This document shows positions 33,975 to 42,796 of a DNA stretch of 64,000 nucleotides, piece after piece. This stretch comes from JAHEEL01 sp963785245. GTDB lineage: Bacteria > Actinomycetota > Acidimicrobiia > Spongiisociales > UBA5794. Positions within the stretch are counted from its first letter, which is position 1, and every line of letters begins with the position of its first letter. Below the pieces are notes generated by a model. It saw only the letters and a list, made by a program, of their open reading frames with translations, searched no databases and was not told where the DNA came from. Position numbers and translations under genes: made by a program. The stretch spans positions 62,001-126,000 of the forward strand of contig CAWAUO010000007.1 in assembly GCA_963785245.1 (NCBI GenBank). The letters are read 5' to 3'.

Positions 33975-34060
33975 CCTCTCCGATGGCGTCGGAGAGGTTG
34001 CGCCTGCTGCGCAGGCGTCGGTCTTGGCCTCTCCCACACAGCGGAAGAGATGAAGACTCA
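33975..34060 (+). repeat. Dispersed hairpin repeat, copy B
   Basis: CCTCTCCGA-tggcg-TCGGAGAGG (33975-33997), then CGCCTG (34001-34006) with CAGGCG (34012-34017), then GGCCTCTCCCAC with a partly paired GAAGAGATGAAGAC end. The last part matches copy A (CCTCTCCCAC...AGAG...GAAGAC). It lies between the divergent EamA and arsC genes. Confidence 0.45.
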
Positions 34061-34133
34061 GGGCAAAGACCCTTCACTCACTCATTGCTCCGGGTCTACT
34101 CTCGATGCACGTCGAAGTCATTCGGGAGAAGTC

Positions 34134-34538
34134 ATGGCGCAACCAACGGTCCTCTTCGTGTGTGTGCACAACGCCGGGCGGTCCCAGATGGCGGCCGGAT
34201 TGCTCTCCTATCACGGCGCCGGGCGAGTTGCGGTGCACAGTGCAGGGTCGGCGCCCGGTGACCGAGTCAATCCTTCGGCCGTCGAGGTGATGCGGGAACT
34301 CGGCATCGACATCAGTGGCGAACAACCGCAACGCCTCAGCGACGCAGCGGTTCAGGAGTCGGATGTAGTCATCACCATGGGGTGCGGGGACGCATGCCCG
34401 ATCTACCCGGGGAAGCGCTACCTCGACTGGGACGTCCCCGACCCGGCCGGTCTCCCGCCACAGCAGGTTCGTCCAATCCGCGACGAGATCGACCGGCGGG
34501 TCCTGCTCCTCCTCGCCGAACTCCTCGCCGAATCGTGA
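34134..34538 (+). CDS. arsC: Arsenate reductase (thioredoxin-type, low-molecular-weight phosphatase fold)
   Basis: A 134-residue enzyme with the phosphatase loop C10-VHNAG-R16 at the start and the ArsC-specific MGCGDACPIYPGKRYLDWDVPDP segment, whose cysteines form the redox relay with C10. It reduces arsenate to arsenite in the cytoplasm. The ATG at 34134 follows GGGAGAA. The matching efflux pump gene, of the ACR3 family, lies about 28 kb away at 62.9 kb, and there is no ArsR-type arsenic repressor next door, so the arsenic genes are dispersed. Confidence 0.88.
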   Translation: MAQPTVLFVCVHNAGRSQMAAGLLSYHGAGRVAVHSAGSAPGDRVNPSAVEVMRELGIDISGEQPQRLSDAAVQESDVVITMGCGDACPIYPGKRYLDWDVPDPAGLPPQQVRPIRDEIDRRVLLLLAELLAES

Positions 34539-34578
34539 GTGCAACGCTTCGTCGGCTCTCGGGGTTCTTGAACTCGAG

Positions 34579-35130
34579 ATGACCAGAACCCTCGACCACT
34601 TGCCGCAGCGACTCGCATCCGACCGAGATGGGGCGTTCCCCGATCTCGTGCGGGCGATGCAGGACGGCGTGTTCTCCGGGGTGCTCCAGTTCACCCGCAA
34701 CCGGCACGATGCGGAGGACGTGACCCAGGAGACGTTCGTCCGGGTGTATCGGGCGCTTGGTACGTATGACGCAGATCGGATCCGCAGCCTTCGGTTGAGG
34801 CCGTGGGTCTGGACGATTGCGCTCAATCTCTGCCGGAACCGGGCGCGCACCGTCGCACGTCACCCGGAGGCGCAACTGACCGTTGACTACGTCGACACGC
34901 ATGGAGACGCCGCGATTGAAGCCGTGAATGAGGTGAGTCTCGAAGCGTGGAGAGATCGCCTTGCTGCGCTCCCAGCGCCGCAGCGCACCGCCGTCGTCCT
35001 GCATCACGTGGTTGGTCTGCCATACGCGGAGATCGCCGCTTCGACGGACAGGACGGAGAGCACCGTCCGCTCCGACGTGCGACGCGGACTCGCCCGACTC
35101 CGAACCCTGATCGAAGAGGAGGCCCAATGA
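34579..35130 (+). CDS. ECF-type RNA polymerase sigma factor
   Basis: A 183-residue extracytoplasmic-function sigma factor. Region 2 is at residues 25-95, with RNRHDAEDVTQETFVRVYRAL and LRPWVWTIALNLCRNRAR; region 4 is at 120-175, with RLAALPAPQRTAVVLHHVVGLPYAEIAASTDRTESTVRSDVRRGLARLR. It has no C-terminal extension. No classical anti-sigma gene adjoins it; instead its stop overlaps the start of an O6-alkylguanine repair/Ada fusion protein. That suggests control by, or of, the alkylation response. Confidence 0.9.
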   Translation: MTRTLDHLPQRLASDRDGAFPDLVRAMQDGVFSGVLQFTRNRHDAEDVTQETFVRVYRALGTYDADRIRSLRLRPWVWTIALNLCRNRARTVARHPEAQLTVDYVDTHGDAAIEAVNEVSLEAWRDRLAALPAPQRTAVVLHHVVGLPYAEIAASTDRTESTVRSDVRRGLARLRTLIEEEAQ

Positions 35131-35900
35131 CCAGCGAAGAGACGATCGCCGATGAACTCGCAACCCTGAAGCGCTGCGCCCCGAGTGACGTGCTCGGTCG
35201 GGTGATGCGTGGCGTCGACCTCGCTGATGAGTTCACCGAGATCGAAGGCCCGACCGGACCGGCGTACGTGGCGTGGAACGGACGGGGGATCACGGCGTTC
35301 GTGCCGGTGGACGCAGTCGGCACACCCGACGCGTTCAAGGAACGGCACCCCCGTGAGGCCTTCCACGTCGAGGCGCCGCCCCCGTCGCTGGCGAAACACC
35401 TCGACCGGGCGATCGAGACCGGCCGCCTCGGGCGACTCCCCGTCGACCTCTCGTCGATCGGAGCGTTCCAGCGCAAGGTCTTGGAGAAGTGCTCGGAGAT
35501 CCCTCCCGGCGAGATTCGTCCCTACGGTTGGATCGCACGGGAGATCGGGAGTCCAGGGGCGGTTCGGGCCGTCGGCACGGCGCTTGGCCGCAACCCCGTG
35601 CCGGTGTTGATCCCGTGTCACCGGGTGGTTCGCACCGACGGCCGGATTGGGAACTACGCCTACGGATCCCCGATGAAGCGGGCCCTGCTCGAACACGAAG
35701 GACTTGATCCGGATGCCATCGAGACCTCGGCACAGCGCGGCGTGCGCCTCGTTGGCAGCGACACCACGGGCATCTACTGCTTCCCGACCTGCCGCCACGC
35801 AAAGCGGATCGCCGAAGCCCACCGGGTCGAGTTCCGCTCGGAAGCGGCCGCCCGGGCCGACGGCTACCGGGCGTGCAAAGTCTGCCGCCCCGCCGCGTAG
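35127..35900 (+). CDS. Methylated-DNA-protein-cysteine methyltransferase fused to an Ada-type zinc domain (reversed order)
   Basis: A 257-residue suicide DNA repair protein. Residues 110-195 are the MGMT domain: AFQRKVLEKCSEIPPGEIRPYGWIA and the acceptor motif P163-C164-H165-R166. Residues 205-255 are an Ada zinc domain, with cysteines C218, C222, C250 and C253 spaced as in E. coli Ada C38, C42, C69, C72, so it may also take methyl groups from phosphotriesters. The order is opposite to E. coli Ada and the AraC-type DNA-binding domain is missing. The start at 35127 overlaps the sigma factor stop (ATGA), which picks this ATG over the upstream extension. Confidence 0.88.
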   Translation: MTSEETIADELATLKRCAPSDVLGRVMRGVDLADEFTEIEGPTGPAYVAWNGRGITAFVPVDAVGTPDAFKERHPREAFHVEAPPPSLAKHLDRAIETGRLGRLPVDLSSIGAFQRKVLEKCSEIPPGEIRPYGWIAREIGSPGAVRAVGTALGRNPVPVLIPCHRVVRTDGRIGNYAYGSPMKRALLEHEGLDPDAIETSAQRGVRLVGSDTTGIYCFPTCRHAKRIAEAHRVEFRSEAAARADGYRACKVCRPAA

Positions 35901-36044
35901 GGCGCCGAGGTTGGGGTGGCCGACGGGTCCCTCTCTTCCATCAGGCTGGTAGGCGAGGAGCCGAGGAGCGAGACACGAAGGAGGGGAGCGGTTCACGCCG
36001 CTCCCCTCCTCTTGGCTAGTACGGACTTGCGCCCGCTGGGTTGC

Positions 36045-36956
36045 TTACGGAACTGCGACCATGGCGCCGGCCTCAACCAGCGAGTCGTAGGTGCTGCCGT
36101 AGGCCTTGCTGCTCGCCCGCTCGAGGACGTTCAGCGCCGGGAGGGACATGGCTGCCCGGTGACCGGAACCGCAGTACGCGAGCGTACTGGCGTCGGTCGG
36201 GATCATGTCGATCTCCTTGGCCAGGTTGCGGATGTCGACGTTGGTCGCACCCTCGACGTGGCCGGCCGCGTACTCATCGGCGGTCCGGACGTCGACGACG
36301 AATGCACCAGCGCCCGCTGCCTCGAGGAACTTGGCGGCATCGCCGGCCGAGTTGAAGCCCTCGGGGATCGTCGACATGTAGGCATCCACCGCGGCAAGCA
36401 TCTCCGGAGCAACGTCCGGTGCGCCGACGACCTCGGCCATCACTTCTTCGGTGCTGACTTCTTCGCCCGCCTCGGTCCAGCCGTTCCAGCCGGGCTTGTA
36501 GGACAGGACGTTGTCGTAGCCGACCAAGCCGAGCGCCGCCAGCGTCGTGGCGGCACGGAAGCCGGACTTGCAGTAGATGTAGACCTGACGATCCATCGGG
36601 ATCTTGTCGAGGTTCTGGGTGACGGTGCGGATCGGGATGTTCACGGCTCCGGGGATGTGCCCCTCTGCGTACTCACTCGTCTCACGGACGTCGATGACGA
36701 GGGCGTCACTGGCCTCGACGCCGTCCTTGAACACCTGGACATCACCGATGGCCAGGAAGCCCTCGGGGATCGCCGACAGGTACTCGTCGGTGGCTGCCAC
36801 GACGTCGAAGGCCGCCACGGTGGTCGTGGTGGTCGTCTCCGGCGCTGCCGTGGTCGTCGTCGTGTCATCGGCTGCATCATCACTGCTGCATGCCGCAGCA
36901 ATCATCGCGAGAGCGAGCAGAAGCCCGATCAGCGATACGAAACGCATGTTCTTCAT
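36045..36956 (-). CDS. Lipoprotein with two rhodanese domains
   Basis: A 303-residue exported sulfurtransferase. Residues 1-23 form a lipoprotein signal with the lipid-accepting cysteine C23 in IAAACSS; a threonine/alanine linker runs to about 50. Rhodanese domain 1 (75-165) has C129 in YCKSGFRA; domain 2 (200-303) has C262 in YCGSGHRA. Both active-site cysteines are present, so both may carry persulfide sulfur outside the membrane. A possible AGAGGA ribosome site precedes ATG 36956. It is the last gene of a minus-strand set with a molybdoenzyme, a ferredoxin-like and a cytochrome b subunit, which points to sulfur-compound respiration. Confidence 0.87.
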   Translation of the reverse strand: MKNMRFVSLIGLLLALAMIAAACSSDDAADDTTTTTAAPETTTTTTVAAFDVVAATDEYLSAIPEGFLAIGDVQVFKDGVEASDALVIDVRETSEYAEGHIPGAVNIPIRTVTQNLDKIPMDRQVYIYCKSGFRAATTLAALGLVGYDNVLSYKPGWNGWTEAGEEVSTEEVMAEVVGAPDVAPEMLAAVDAYMSTIPEGFNSAGDAAKFLEAAGAGAFVVDVRTADEYAAGHVEGATNVDIRNLAKEIDMIPTDASTLAYCGSGHRAAMSLPALNVLERASSKAYGSTYDSLVEAGAMVAVP

Positions 36957-37030
36957 GGTTTTCCTCTCATTGTTCGAGAGCCGTGTGGCTCCCAGCCGGC
37001 TCACGCCGGACTCTTTGCTATCTCCGCTTG

Positions 37031-37684
37031 TCATGCCGGGGTGTTCTCGGCACCTTCGTGCTCGAGTTCCTCGACCCATTTGCTGTGTTCGAGCTCCATG
37101 TCCTCCTTGGGCACGTATCCCGTGGCCATTGATGACCAGGCTTTGTAGACGTAGGTGAAGAAGATGTGCCCGACGAGCAACAGCGCCAGGGCAAGCATCG
37201 AGAGGTCGTGGATCATCGCCGTCCACGAGAGCATCGAGGCGCTGAGGCTGCTCTTGAAGCCCCACATGATGATCCCGGTGACCACGATCGAGGCCGAGAA
37301 GACCATCACTGCAGAGTGGTGCAGCTTCTGCCCGGCGTTGAGCCGTCCCTGTGGTGGCATCTCGGCCGTGCGGCCGAGGACGTAGCGATACATCTTCTTG
37401 AACCACGCCACGTCATCGCTGTCGTACTTGAACGACTCGGTAACGATCTCTTTGGCGCCGGCCCGGTCGAAGACGATGTACAGGATCGGAACGGACATGA
37501 AGCCGATCGCGGCGATCCGGTGCAGGTATCGAGACCATCCACCGGCGGCGATGAAGGCCAGCGGACTCCACACGAGCGCCAGGCCCGTGAAGAGGAGGAT
37601 CAGGAACGAGCCCGCCATCACCGCGTGGATGATGCGCTGCCCGCGCCGGTAGCGAAGAAGTTGGTCACCGTTGGTGTCAGGCAT
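37031..37684 (-). CDS. Cytochrome b subunit of a molybdoenzyme complex (FdnI/PhsC-like)
   Basis: A 217-residue protein with four transmembrane helices. Histidines suited to bind two hemes are in QRIIHAVMAG, RYLHRIAAIGF, KLHHSAVMVF, MIHDLSM and LVGHIFF, the pattern of the formate dehydrogenase gamma/thiosulfate reductase cytochrome b family, which exchanges electrons with quinones. The acidic C-terminal tail is cytoplasmic or periplasmic by topology uncertainty. The ATG at 37684 overlaps the end of the iron-sulfur subunit by eight bases, so the two are co-translated. Confidence 0.85.
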   Translation of the reverse strand: MPDTNGDQLLRYRRGQRIIHAVMAGSFLILLFTGLALVWSPLAFIAAGGWSRYLHRIAAIGFMSVPILYIVFDRAGAKEIVTESFKYDSDDVAWFKKMYRYVLGRTAEMPPQGRLNAGQKLHHSAVMVFSASIVVTGIIMWGFKSSLSASMLSWTAMIHDLSMLALALLLVGHIFFTYVYKAWSSMATGYVPKEDMELEHSKWVEELEHEGAENTPA

Positions 37685-38459
37685 CGTTGATCCCTTCGCT
37701 CCCATCGCCGGCAGCGACGGCTGCTTCCTCGGATCCTTCGACTTCGTTCATCTCCGCGATGTGATTTCTTCTGGCGATCACACCGAGTACCCCGAGTCCC
37801 GCGACGGCGACCGCTGTCGATCCCATCGAGATCGGCTGCACCCAGTTCTTCCACAAGTTGGCGGAAGCGGGAGTCGGAGGCGGGTCGGCCGGGATGCTGA
37901 GTGTCTCCGGATCATCCGGCAGGACCAGGATGAGCCCGAGCCCACCGGCCTGCGTCTCGCCGTAGACCTGTGCATTGGGGTAGCGGCCCTTGATGGTGTC
38001 GACCCGTTGATGCGCTTCGGCGAGGATCTCTTCGCGGTCGCCGTACTTGAGCGCCTTGCCGGGGCACGTGGTCACGCACCACGGCGATCCGCCGCCACCG
38101 ACGTTGGAAGCGCAGGCGTCGCACTTGCTGGCACGCCCGTCGGACATCTTCGGCACGTCGTACGGGCAGGACTGGACGCAGTATCCGCAGCCCGAACAAG
38201 CGTCGCGGTTGAGGCGGGTCAGGCCGTCGTCCTTGAACAGGGCGCCGGTCGGACACACCGCGACACACGTCGCATCGGAGCAGTGGTAGCAGCGCTGGTT
38301 CTGGAAGCCGCCCGTGAGGTTCGGGAAGGTACCCGAGGTGTGCTCGATCAGTTCGATGTACTGGCGGCCGATCGGCAGTTCGTTGCCGGTCTTGCAGGCG
38401 ACCACACAGGCCTCGCACCCGATGCATCGGCTCATGTCGAGGAGGAATGCAGAAGTCAT
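37677..38459 (-). CDS. Four-cluster ferredoxin-like subunit with C-terminal membrane anchor
   Basis: A 260-residue electron-transfer subunit. Four cysteine groups give four [4Fe-4S] clusters: CIGCEACVVAC (near residue 12), CYHCSDATCVAVCP, CSGCGYCVQSCPYDVP, and CDAC...CVTTCP. Residues 205-235 include a hydrophobic anchor like that of FdnH. It passes electrons between the molybdenum subunit and the cytochrome b. The ATG 38459 follows the molybdoenzyme stop by one base, so the start is taken here and not in the longer upstream frame. Confidence 0.9.
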   Translation of the reverse strand: MTSAFLLDMSRCIGCEACVVACKTGNELPIGRQYIELIEHTSGTFPNLTGGFQNQRCYHCSDATCVAVCPTGALFKDDGLTRLNRDACSGCGYCVQSCPYDVPKMSDGRASKCDACASNVGGGGSPWCVTTCPGKALKYGDREEILAEAHQRVDTIKGRYPNAQVYGETQAGGLGLILVLPDDPETLSIPADPPPTPASANLWKNWVQPISMGSTAVAVAGLGVLGVIARRNHIAEMNEVEGSEEAAVAAGDGSEGINDA

Positions 38460-38460
38460 G

Positions 38461-40738
38461 TCAGCCTCCCTCCACCAGTCGGACGAAGTTGATGCGCATC
38501 CCCGCCCCACCGCTGATCGGATCGAGCTTGTAGCGGCTCATCATCTTGGTGTCGCTTGCCCCACGCCCGTTGGCATTGGTGAGGCCTTCCGACTGCTGTC
38601 CGAAACCGTGCGCCATGAACACGGCGTCCTTCCGGATTCGCTGGGTGGCCTTCACCGGGATCGGGCCGGTTCGATCACCGGCCTCGTTCTCGAGCCAGAC
38701 CCGATCGCCGTTCGAGTAGCCCAGGGCGGCGGCTTCGTCCTCGTTGATCCAGAGTTCGTTCTCGGGGTAGACGTCGCTCAGCACCGGCGTGTTCTGGGTC
38801 TTCGCGAACGTGTGGACCGGTACTCGCCCGTAGAGGAGCCGGAAGTATCCGTCCGGCGGTTCCTCGGTCGGTTCGAACACCGGGATCGGGTCGAAGCCGG
38901 CCTCGGCAAGCTCCTCCGAGAACAATTCGATCTTCCCGGATGGCGTGCGGAACGGCGACTCATCGCCGAAGTCCTCGAGGTAGGGCTTGCCCTCCTGGAT
39001 GAGGACGCCACCGGCGTCGTGCATCTTCTCGAGGCTCGAGCCGACCGACCGCAGGCGGGTGTCGAGATACTCCTCAACGGTCTCCCACTTGAAGTAGGCG
39101 TCGAGACCGACCCGGAGGCCGAGTTCCCTCGCCATCTGCCATCCCGGCATCGTGTCGTACATCGGAGCGACGGCGGGTTCGCGCATCTGGATGAACGGCG
39201 TCTTGTACGGAACCGTCGAGAGCTCGTCGTACCGCTCGAGGAACGTCGCCTCGGGGAACACCACGTCGGCCCAGGCGATGTGCTCTTGCGGCAGAACGTC
39301 CACTGCCAGGATGAAGTCGAGCTTCTTGAGTGCCTCGATCGTGCGGGACGGCATCGGAACGGAGTTGAGGAGGTTGACGCCGTACACGATCAAGCCGGCG
39401 ATCCGGTACGGATCGTCGTTGATCATCGGGTCGATCAACTCCTGCATCGCCGTTGCCCCACGCAAGAAGGTCTCACGCGCACCGTCTGCACGGGCCTTGC
39501 CTGACGGCCCGAGGGGCAGCTCGTCGCTCACCTCTTCTCCAGGCTCGGCTGAGCAACCGCCGGCGCTCCCGGTCACCGCGAACGGTGGATGGGGGTAGCT
39601 GTCGATGAACGGCGACTTGTCGAAGTACATCCCTCCGTGCCGGCCGTAGGCACCGAGCAGCGAGTTGATGATGAAGACCGTCCGCATGCGCTGCGAGTCG
39701 TTGCCGTACCAGGTGGTGTGGCGCCCCGGCATGATCGCTGCCTTCGGGTGCCGCTGACCCATGACCCGTGCCGTCTCGCGGATCTGATCGGCGGGCAGTT
39801 CCGTGATGGTTGACGCCCACTCCGGAGTGAGGTCCTTGACGTGGGCCTCGAGTTCGTCGTAGCCGACGGCGTACTGGTCGATGTACTCGCGATCGAAGAG
39901 ATTCTCCTCGATCAGCACGTTCACCCAAGCCAGCAGCAGAGCAGTATCGGTGCCCGGCTTGATCGGCAGCCAGTAGTCGGCCTTTGAGGCAGCCGTCGAG
40001 AACCGCGGGTCGACGACGATGATCTGTGCACCGCGATCGCGCGGCATCGATGAAGTCCTGCATGACCGTGTTGCGGCTGTCCTCACCGACATGGCTGCCG
40101 ATGAAGGTAACGCACTCGATCTCGTCCCAGTCCATCGGTTCGTGACCGCCAACCGGGTAGCCGAGGGTGAGGTTGCACGCCTCGTCGCGTGGGCTCAGGC
40201 ACAGCGCCGACGACGGCTTCCCGGCGTTCGGGGTTCCCCACGCCTGGGCGAAGTAGTCCGTGAACCAGAAGTCGCCGGTGGTGTGTCCGAAGATTGCCAG
40301 CGATTCCGGCCCGTACTGCTCCTTGATCGCAAGGATCTTCTCGGCGGTGTAGTCGAGTGCCTCTTCCCAGGTCACCTCGCGGAACTTGCCCTCGCCACGC
40401 TCACCGGTTCGGATCATCGGAGACTGGAGGCGATCCGGGTCGTACATGAACGACACGCCGCCCTGACCTCGTCCGCACAACATGCCGCGGCTCTTCGGAT
40501 CGTTGATGTTGCCGTCAACCTTGAGGACCTTGCCGTCGACACTCTGAACGGCGATACCGCACTTCCACGGACACATGTCGCAGTAGTTATAGGTGGTCGT
40601 CACCTCGCCCGTGGCGAACCAGGGCGGATCCGGATAGCGCATCGCGAGCGGTGAGGTGCCCGCCCCAATGGCGGCGGCACCGGCAAGTCCGGCACCGAAG
40701 AACTGCCTTCTGGTGATATCAAGCTCGACTCTGGCCAC
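38461..40738 (-). CDS. Molybdopterin oxidoreductase, PhsA/PsrA-like catalytic subunit, with apparent frameshift
   Basis: A Tat-exported DMSO-reductase-family enzyme. Residues 9-13 (TRRQF) and the following hydrophobic stretch form a Tat signal. A [4Fe-4S] site is made by C53, C56, C60 and C88, and C180 (SSALCLSP) is the likely molybdenum ligand. The frame breaks after MQDFIDA near 40042; the +1 frame continues with RDRGAQIIVVDPRFS and runs to YKLDPISGGAGMRINFVRLVEGG. Dropping one G restores a 758-residue protein, the size of thiosulfate or polysulfide reductases. The Cys-His of formate dehydrogenases is missing. The sulfur role is inferred from this and from the rhodanese neighbour. Confidence 0.83.
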
Positions 40739-41125
40739 GCGGAAACTCCCATCAATGGAAGATCCTCGTCAGGTGGCCACTTCGTCGCCTATTCCGGTCC
40801 CCGGTCCGGTGACGTCCACGTGCCCGCGGATCGCTGATGATGGATTGTTAACCCGGTCTCTGATCTACCTCTAGGGACCGAAGTCACCCGGTCAGGGTCG
40901 AAGGTCCCAAAGGATTTCGGTCACTCCATCCGGTATTGCACACCATGCTTGTGAATCGGGGTACTTGGCTTCTCTTATTCTTACTTATCGTGACAGGTTC
41001 GGACGTATTCGGATTGAACCGTCGCCGGTCGGCGGTCGCCGGTCGCCGGTTCGAGCGCTACCGGCAGATGTCGAATCAGCTCGCTTGGGTCTCGCTTCTT
41101 GGCGTGGCGCTCTACTGTTCAGATC
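40739..41125. other. Divergent promoter region, 387 bp
   Basis: This gap must hold promoters for the molybdoenzyme operon (leftward) and the aminotransferase operon (rightward). I see a dyad GGGACC (40874-40879) / GGTCCC (40903-40908) with near-repeats of GGxxCGAAG inside, a GTTAAC at about 40847-40852, and three TCGCCGG units in a simple-repeat patch at 41020-41055. No convincing -35/-10 pair, Fnr or Crp site, or small frame stands out. Confidence 0.4.
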
Positions 41126-42796
41126 ATGGATTTGGTGGAGACCATTCGCACGTCGGTGATCGGTTCGGACTTCACCGTGCCCGGCCCGTTCGGTCCTCGC
41201 CGGGTGACCTATGCGGACTACACCGCTTCCGGCCGGTCGCTGTCGTTCATCGAGGACTACCTGCGCGAGGTCGTCCTGCCGCTCTACGCCAATACACACA
41301 CCGAGTCGTCGGGGACCGGACTCCAGACGACGCGGTTCCGGGAAGAAGCCCGGGACATGATTCGATCCTGCGTGAACGCAACCGACGACCACGCGGTGGT
41401 ATTCGCCGGATCAGGTGCCACCGGTGCTATCGACCGCCTTGTCTCTGTTCTGGGTCTCCGGATCCCCTGCAAGCTCGACGCGCAGTACCACCTCACCGAT
41501 CACATCCCGCCCTCGGAACGCCCGGTCGTATTCATCGGACCGTTCGAACACCACTCGAACGAACTGCCGTGGCGGGAGTCGATCGCCGACGTCGTGCGCA
41601 TCGAGGAGGACGCCGATGGGCACATCGATCTCGCGCAACTCGAACAGGCCCTCGAGGAGTACCGCGATCGGCCGCTGAAGATCGGCAGCTTCTCCGCGGC
41701 GTCGAACGTCACTGGAATCATCACCGACACCCGAGCCGTCGCCCGGCTCCTCCACGAACACGACGCCCTCTCGTTCTGGGACTTCGCCGCCGCCGCGCCG
41801 TACGTGTCCATCGACATGAGCCCCGAGGACGACCTCGCCGCGTACAAGGACGCCGTGTTCTTCTCGCCCCACAAGATGATCGGGGGTCCGGGAACACCAG
41901 GGGTGCTCATCGCACGCAAGGAACTGTTCACGAACCAGGTCCCGGCCGTACCCGGCGGCGGGACCGTCGCCTTCGTCAATCCGAACGAACACCGCTACGT
42001 CGACGACATCGAAACAAGGGAGGAAGGCGGTACTCCGGCAATCGTCGAATCGATCCGTGCCGGTCTCGTCTTCCAACTCAAGCACGCCGTCGGTTCGGAC
42101 CGGATCAGGGATCTCGAGGAATCGTTCATCACGAGGGCCATCGCCTCGTGGAGCACGAACCCGAACATCAAACTGCTCGGCAATCCCGAAGCGGAGCGCC
42201 TCTCAATCGTCTCGTTCGTCATCCGCCACGACGACCGGTACCTCCACCACAACTACGTCGTCGCGCTCCTCAACGATCTCTTCGGGATCCAGTCAAGGGG
42301 CGGATGCTCCTGCGCCGGCCCATACGGGCACCGACTGCTCGACATCGACCTCGAGACGTCGACCGAGTTCGAGCGTGAGATCACGCGCGGGTGCGAGGGG
42401 ATCAAGCCCGGATGGGTGCGCGTCAACTTCAACTACTTCATCTCGGAACTCGTCTTCGACTTCATTGTCGAGGCGGTGCATTTGATCGCCAACGAAGGCT
42501 GGCGCCTGCTCCCGTACTACCGCTTCGAAGCCGCCTCGGGTCTCTGGGAGCACCGCGACGGCCGGGGAGAGGCCCCGCTCAGCCTGAGCGAAATCGACTA
42601 CTCGAGCGGCCTCATGCACTTCGATCACCGCCCGAGCCAGGACGCCGATCATGTGCTCTCCGACTACCTCGCCGAGGCGCGATCGATCCTCGACGATGCC
42701 TTGCCGCTCGGCACCGAGACCGAAGTGGAACTGTTCAACGACGACTTCGAACACCTGCGGTGGTTCACACTCCCGCACGAGGTCATTGATGGCTGA
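41126..42796 (+). CDS. Class V aminotransferase / cysteine desulfurase-like protein
   Basis: A 556-residue PLP enzyme of the class V fold. The core is at residues 20-430: YANTHTESSGTG near 55, VVFAGSGATGAIDRL near 95, WDFAAAAPYVSIDM (PLP-ring aspartate) near 225 and SPHKMIGGPGTPGVL, whose lysine binds PLP, near 255. A cysteine lies in SRGGCSCAGPYGH near 395, as in SufS/CsdA-like desulfurases, so sulfur removal is possible. The C-terminal 120 residues are an extra domain of unknown role. The ATG 41126 is chosen over an upstream GTG. It overlaps the next gene by eight bases. Confidence 0.8.
   Translation: MDLVETIRTSVIGSDFTVPGPFGPRRVTYADYTASGRSLSFIEDYLREVVLPLYANTHTESSGTGLQTTRFREEARDMIRSCVNATDDHAVVFAGSGATGAIDRLVSVLGLRIPCKLDAQYHLTDHIPPSERPVVFIGPFEHHSNELPWRESIADVVRIEEDADGHIDLAQLEQALEEYRDRPLKIGSFSAASNVTGIITDTRAVARLLHEHDALSFWDFAAAAPYVSIDMSPEDDLAAYKDAVFFSPHKMIGGPGTPGVLIARKELFTNQVPAVPGGGTVAFVNPNEHRYVDDIETREEGGTPAIVESIRAGLVFQLKHAVGSDRIRDLEESFITRAIASWSTNPNIKLLGNPEAERLSIVSFVIRHDDRYLHHNYVVALLNDLFGIQSRGGCSCAGPYGHRLLDIDLETSTEFEREITRGCEGIKPGWVRVNFNYFISELVFDFIVEAVHLIANEGWRLLPYYRFEAASGLWEHRDGRGEAPLSLSEIDYSSGLMHFDHRPSQDADHVLSDYLAEARSILDDALPLGTETEVELFNDDFEHLRWFTLPHEVIDG

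Noticed and set aside
38461..40738. Formate dehydrogenase alpha subunit
   Set aside because: The molybdenum-ligand region lacks the Cys/Sec-His pair and the size fits PhsA/PsrA; formate remains possible only if phylogeny says so.
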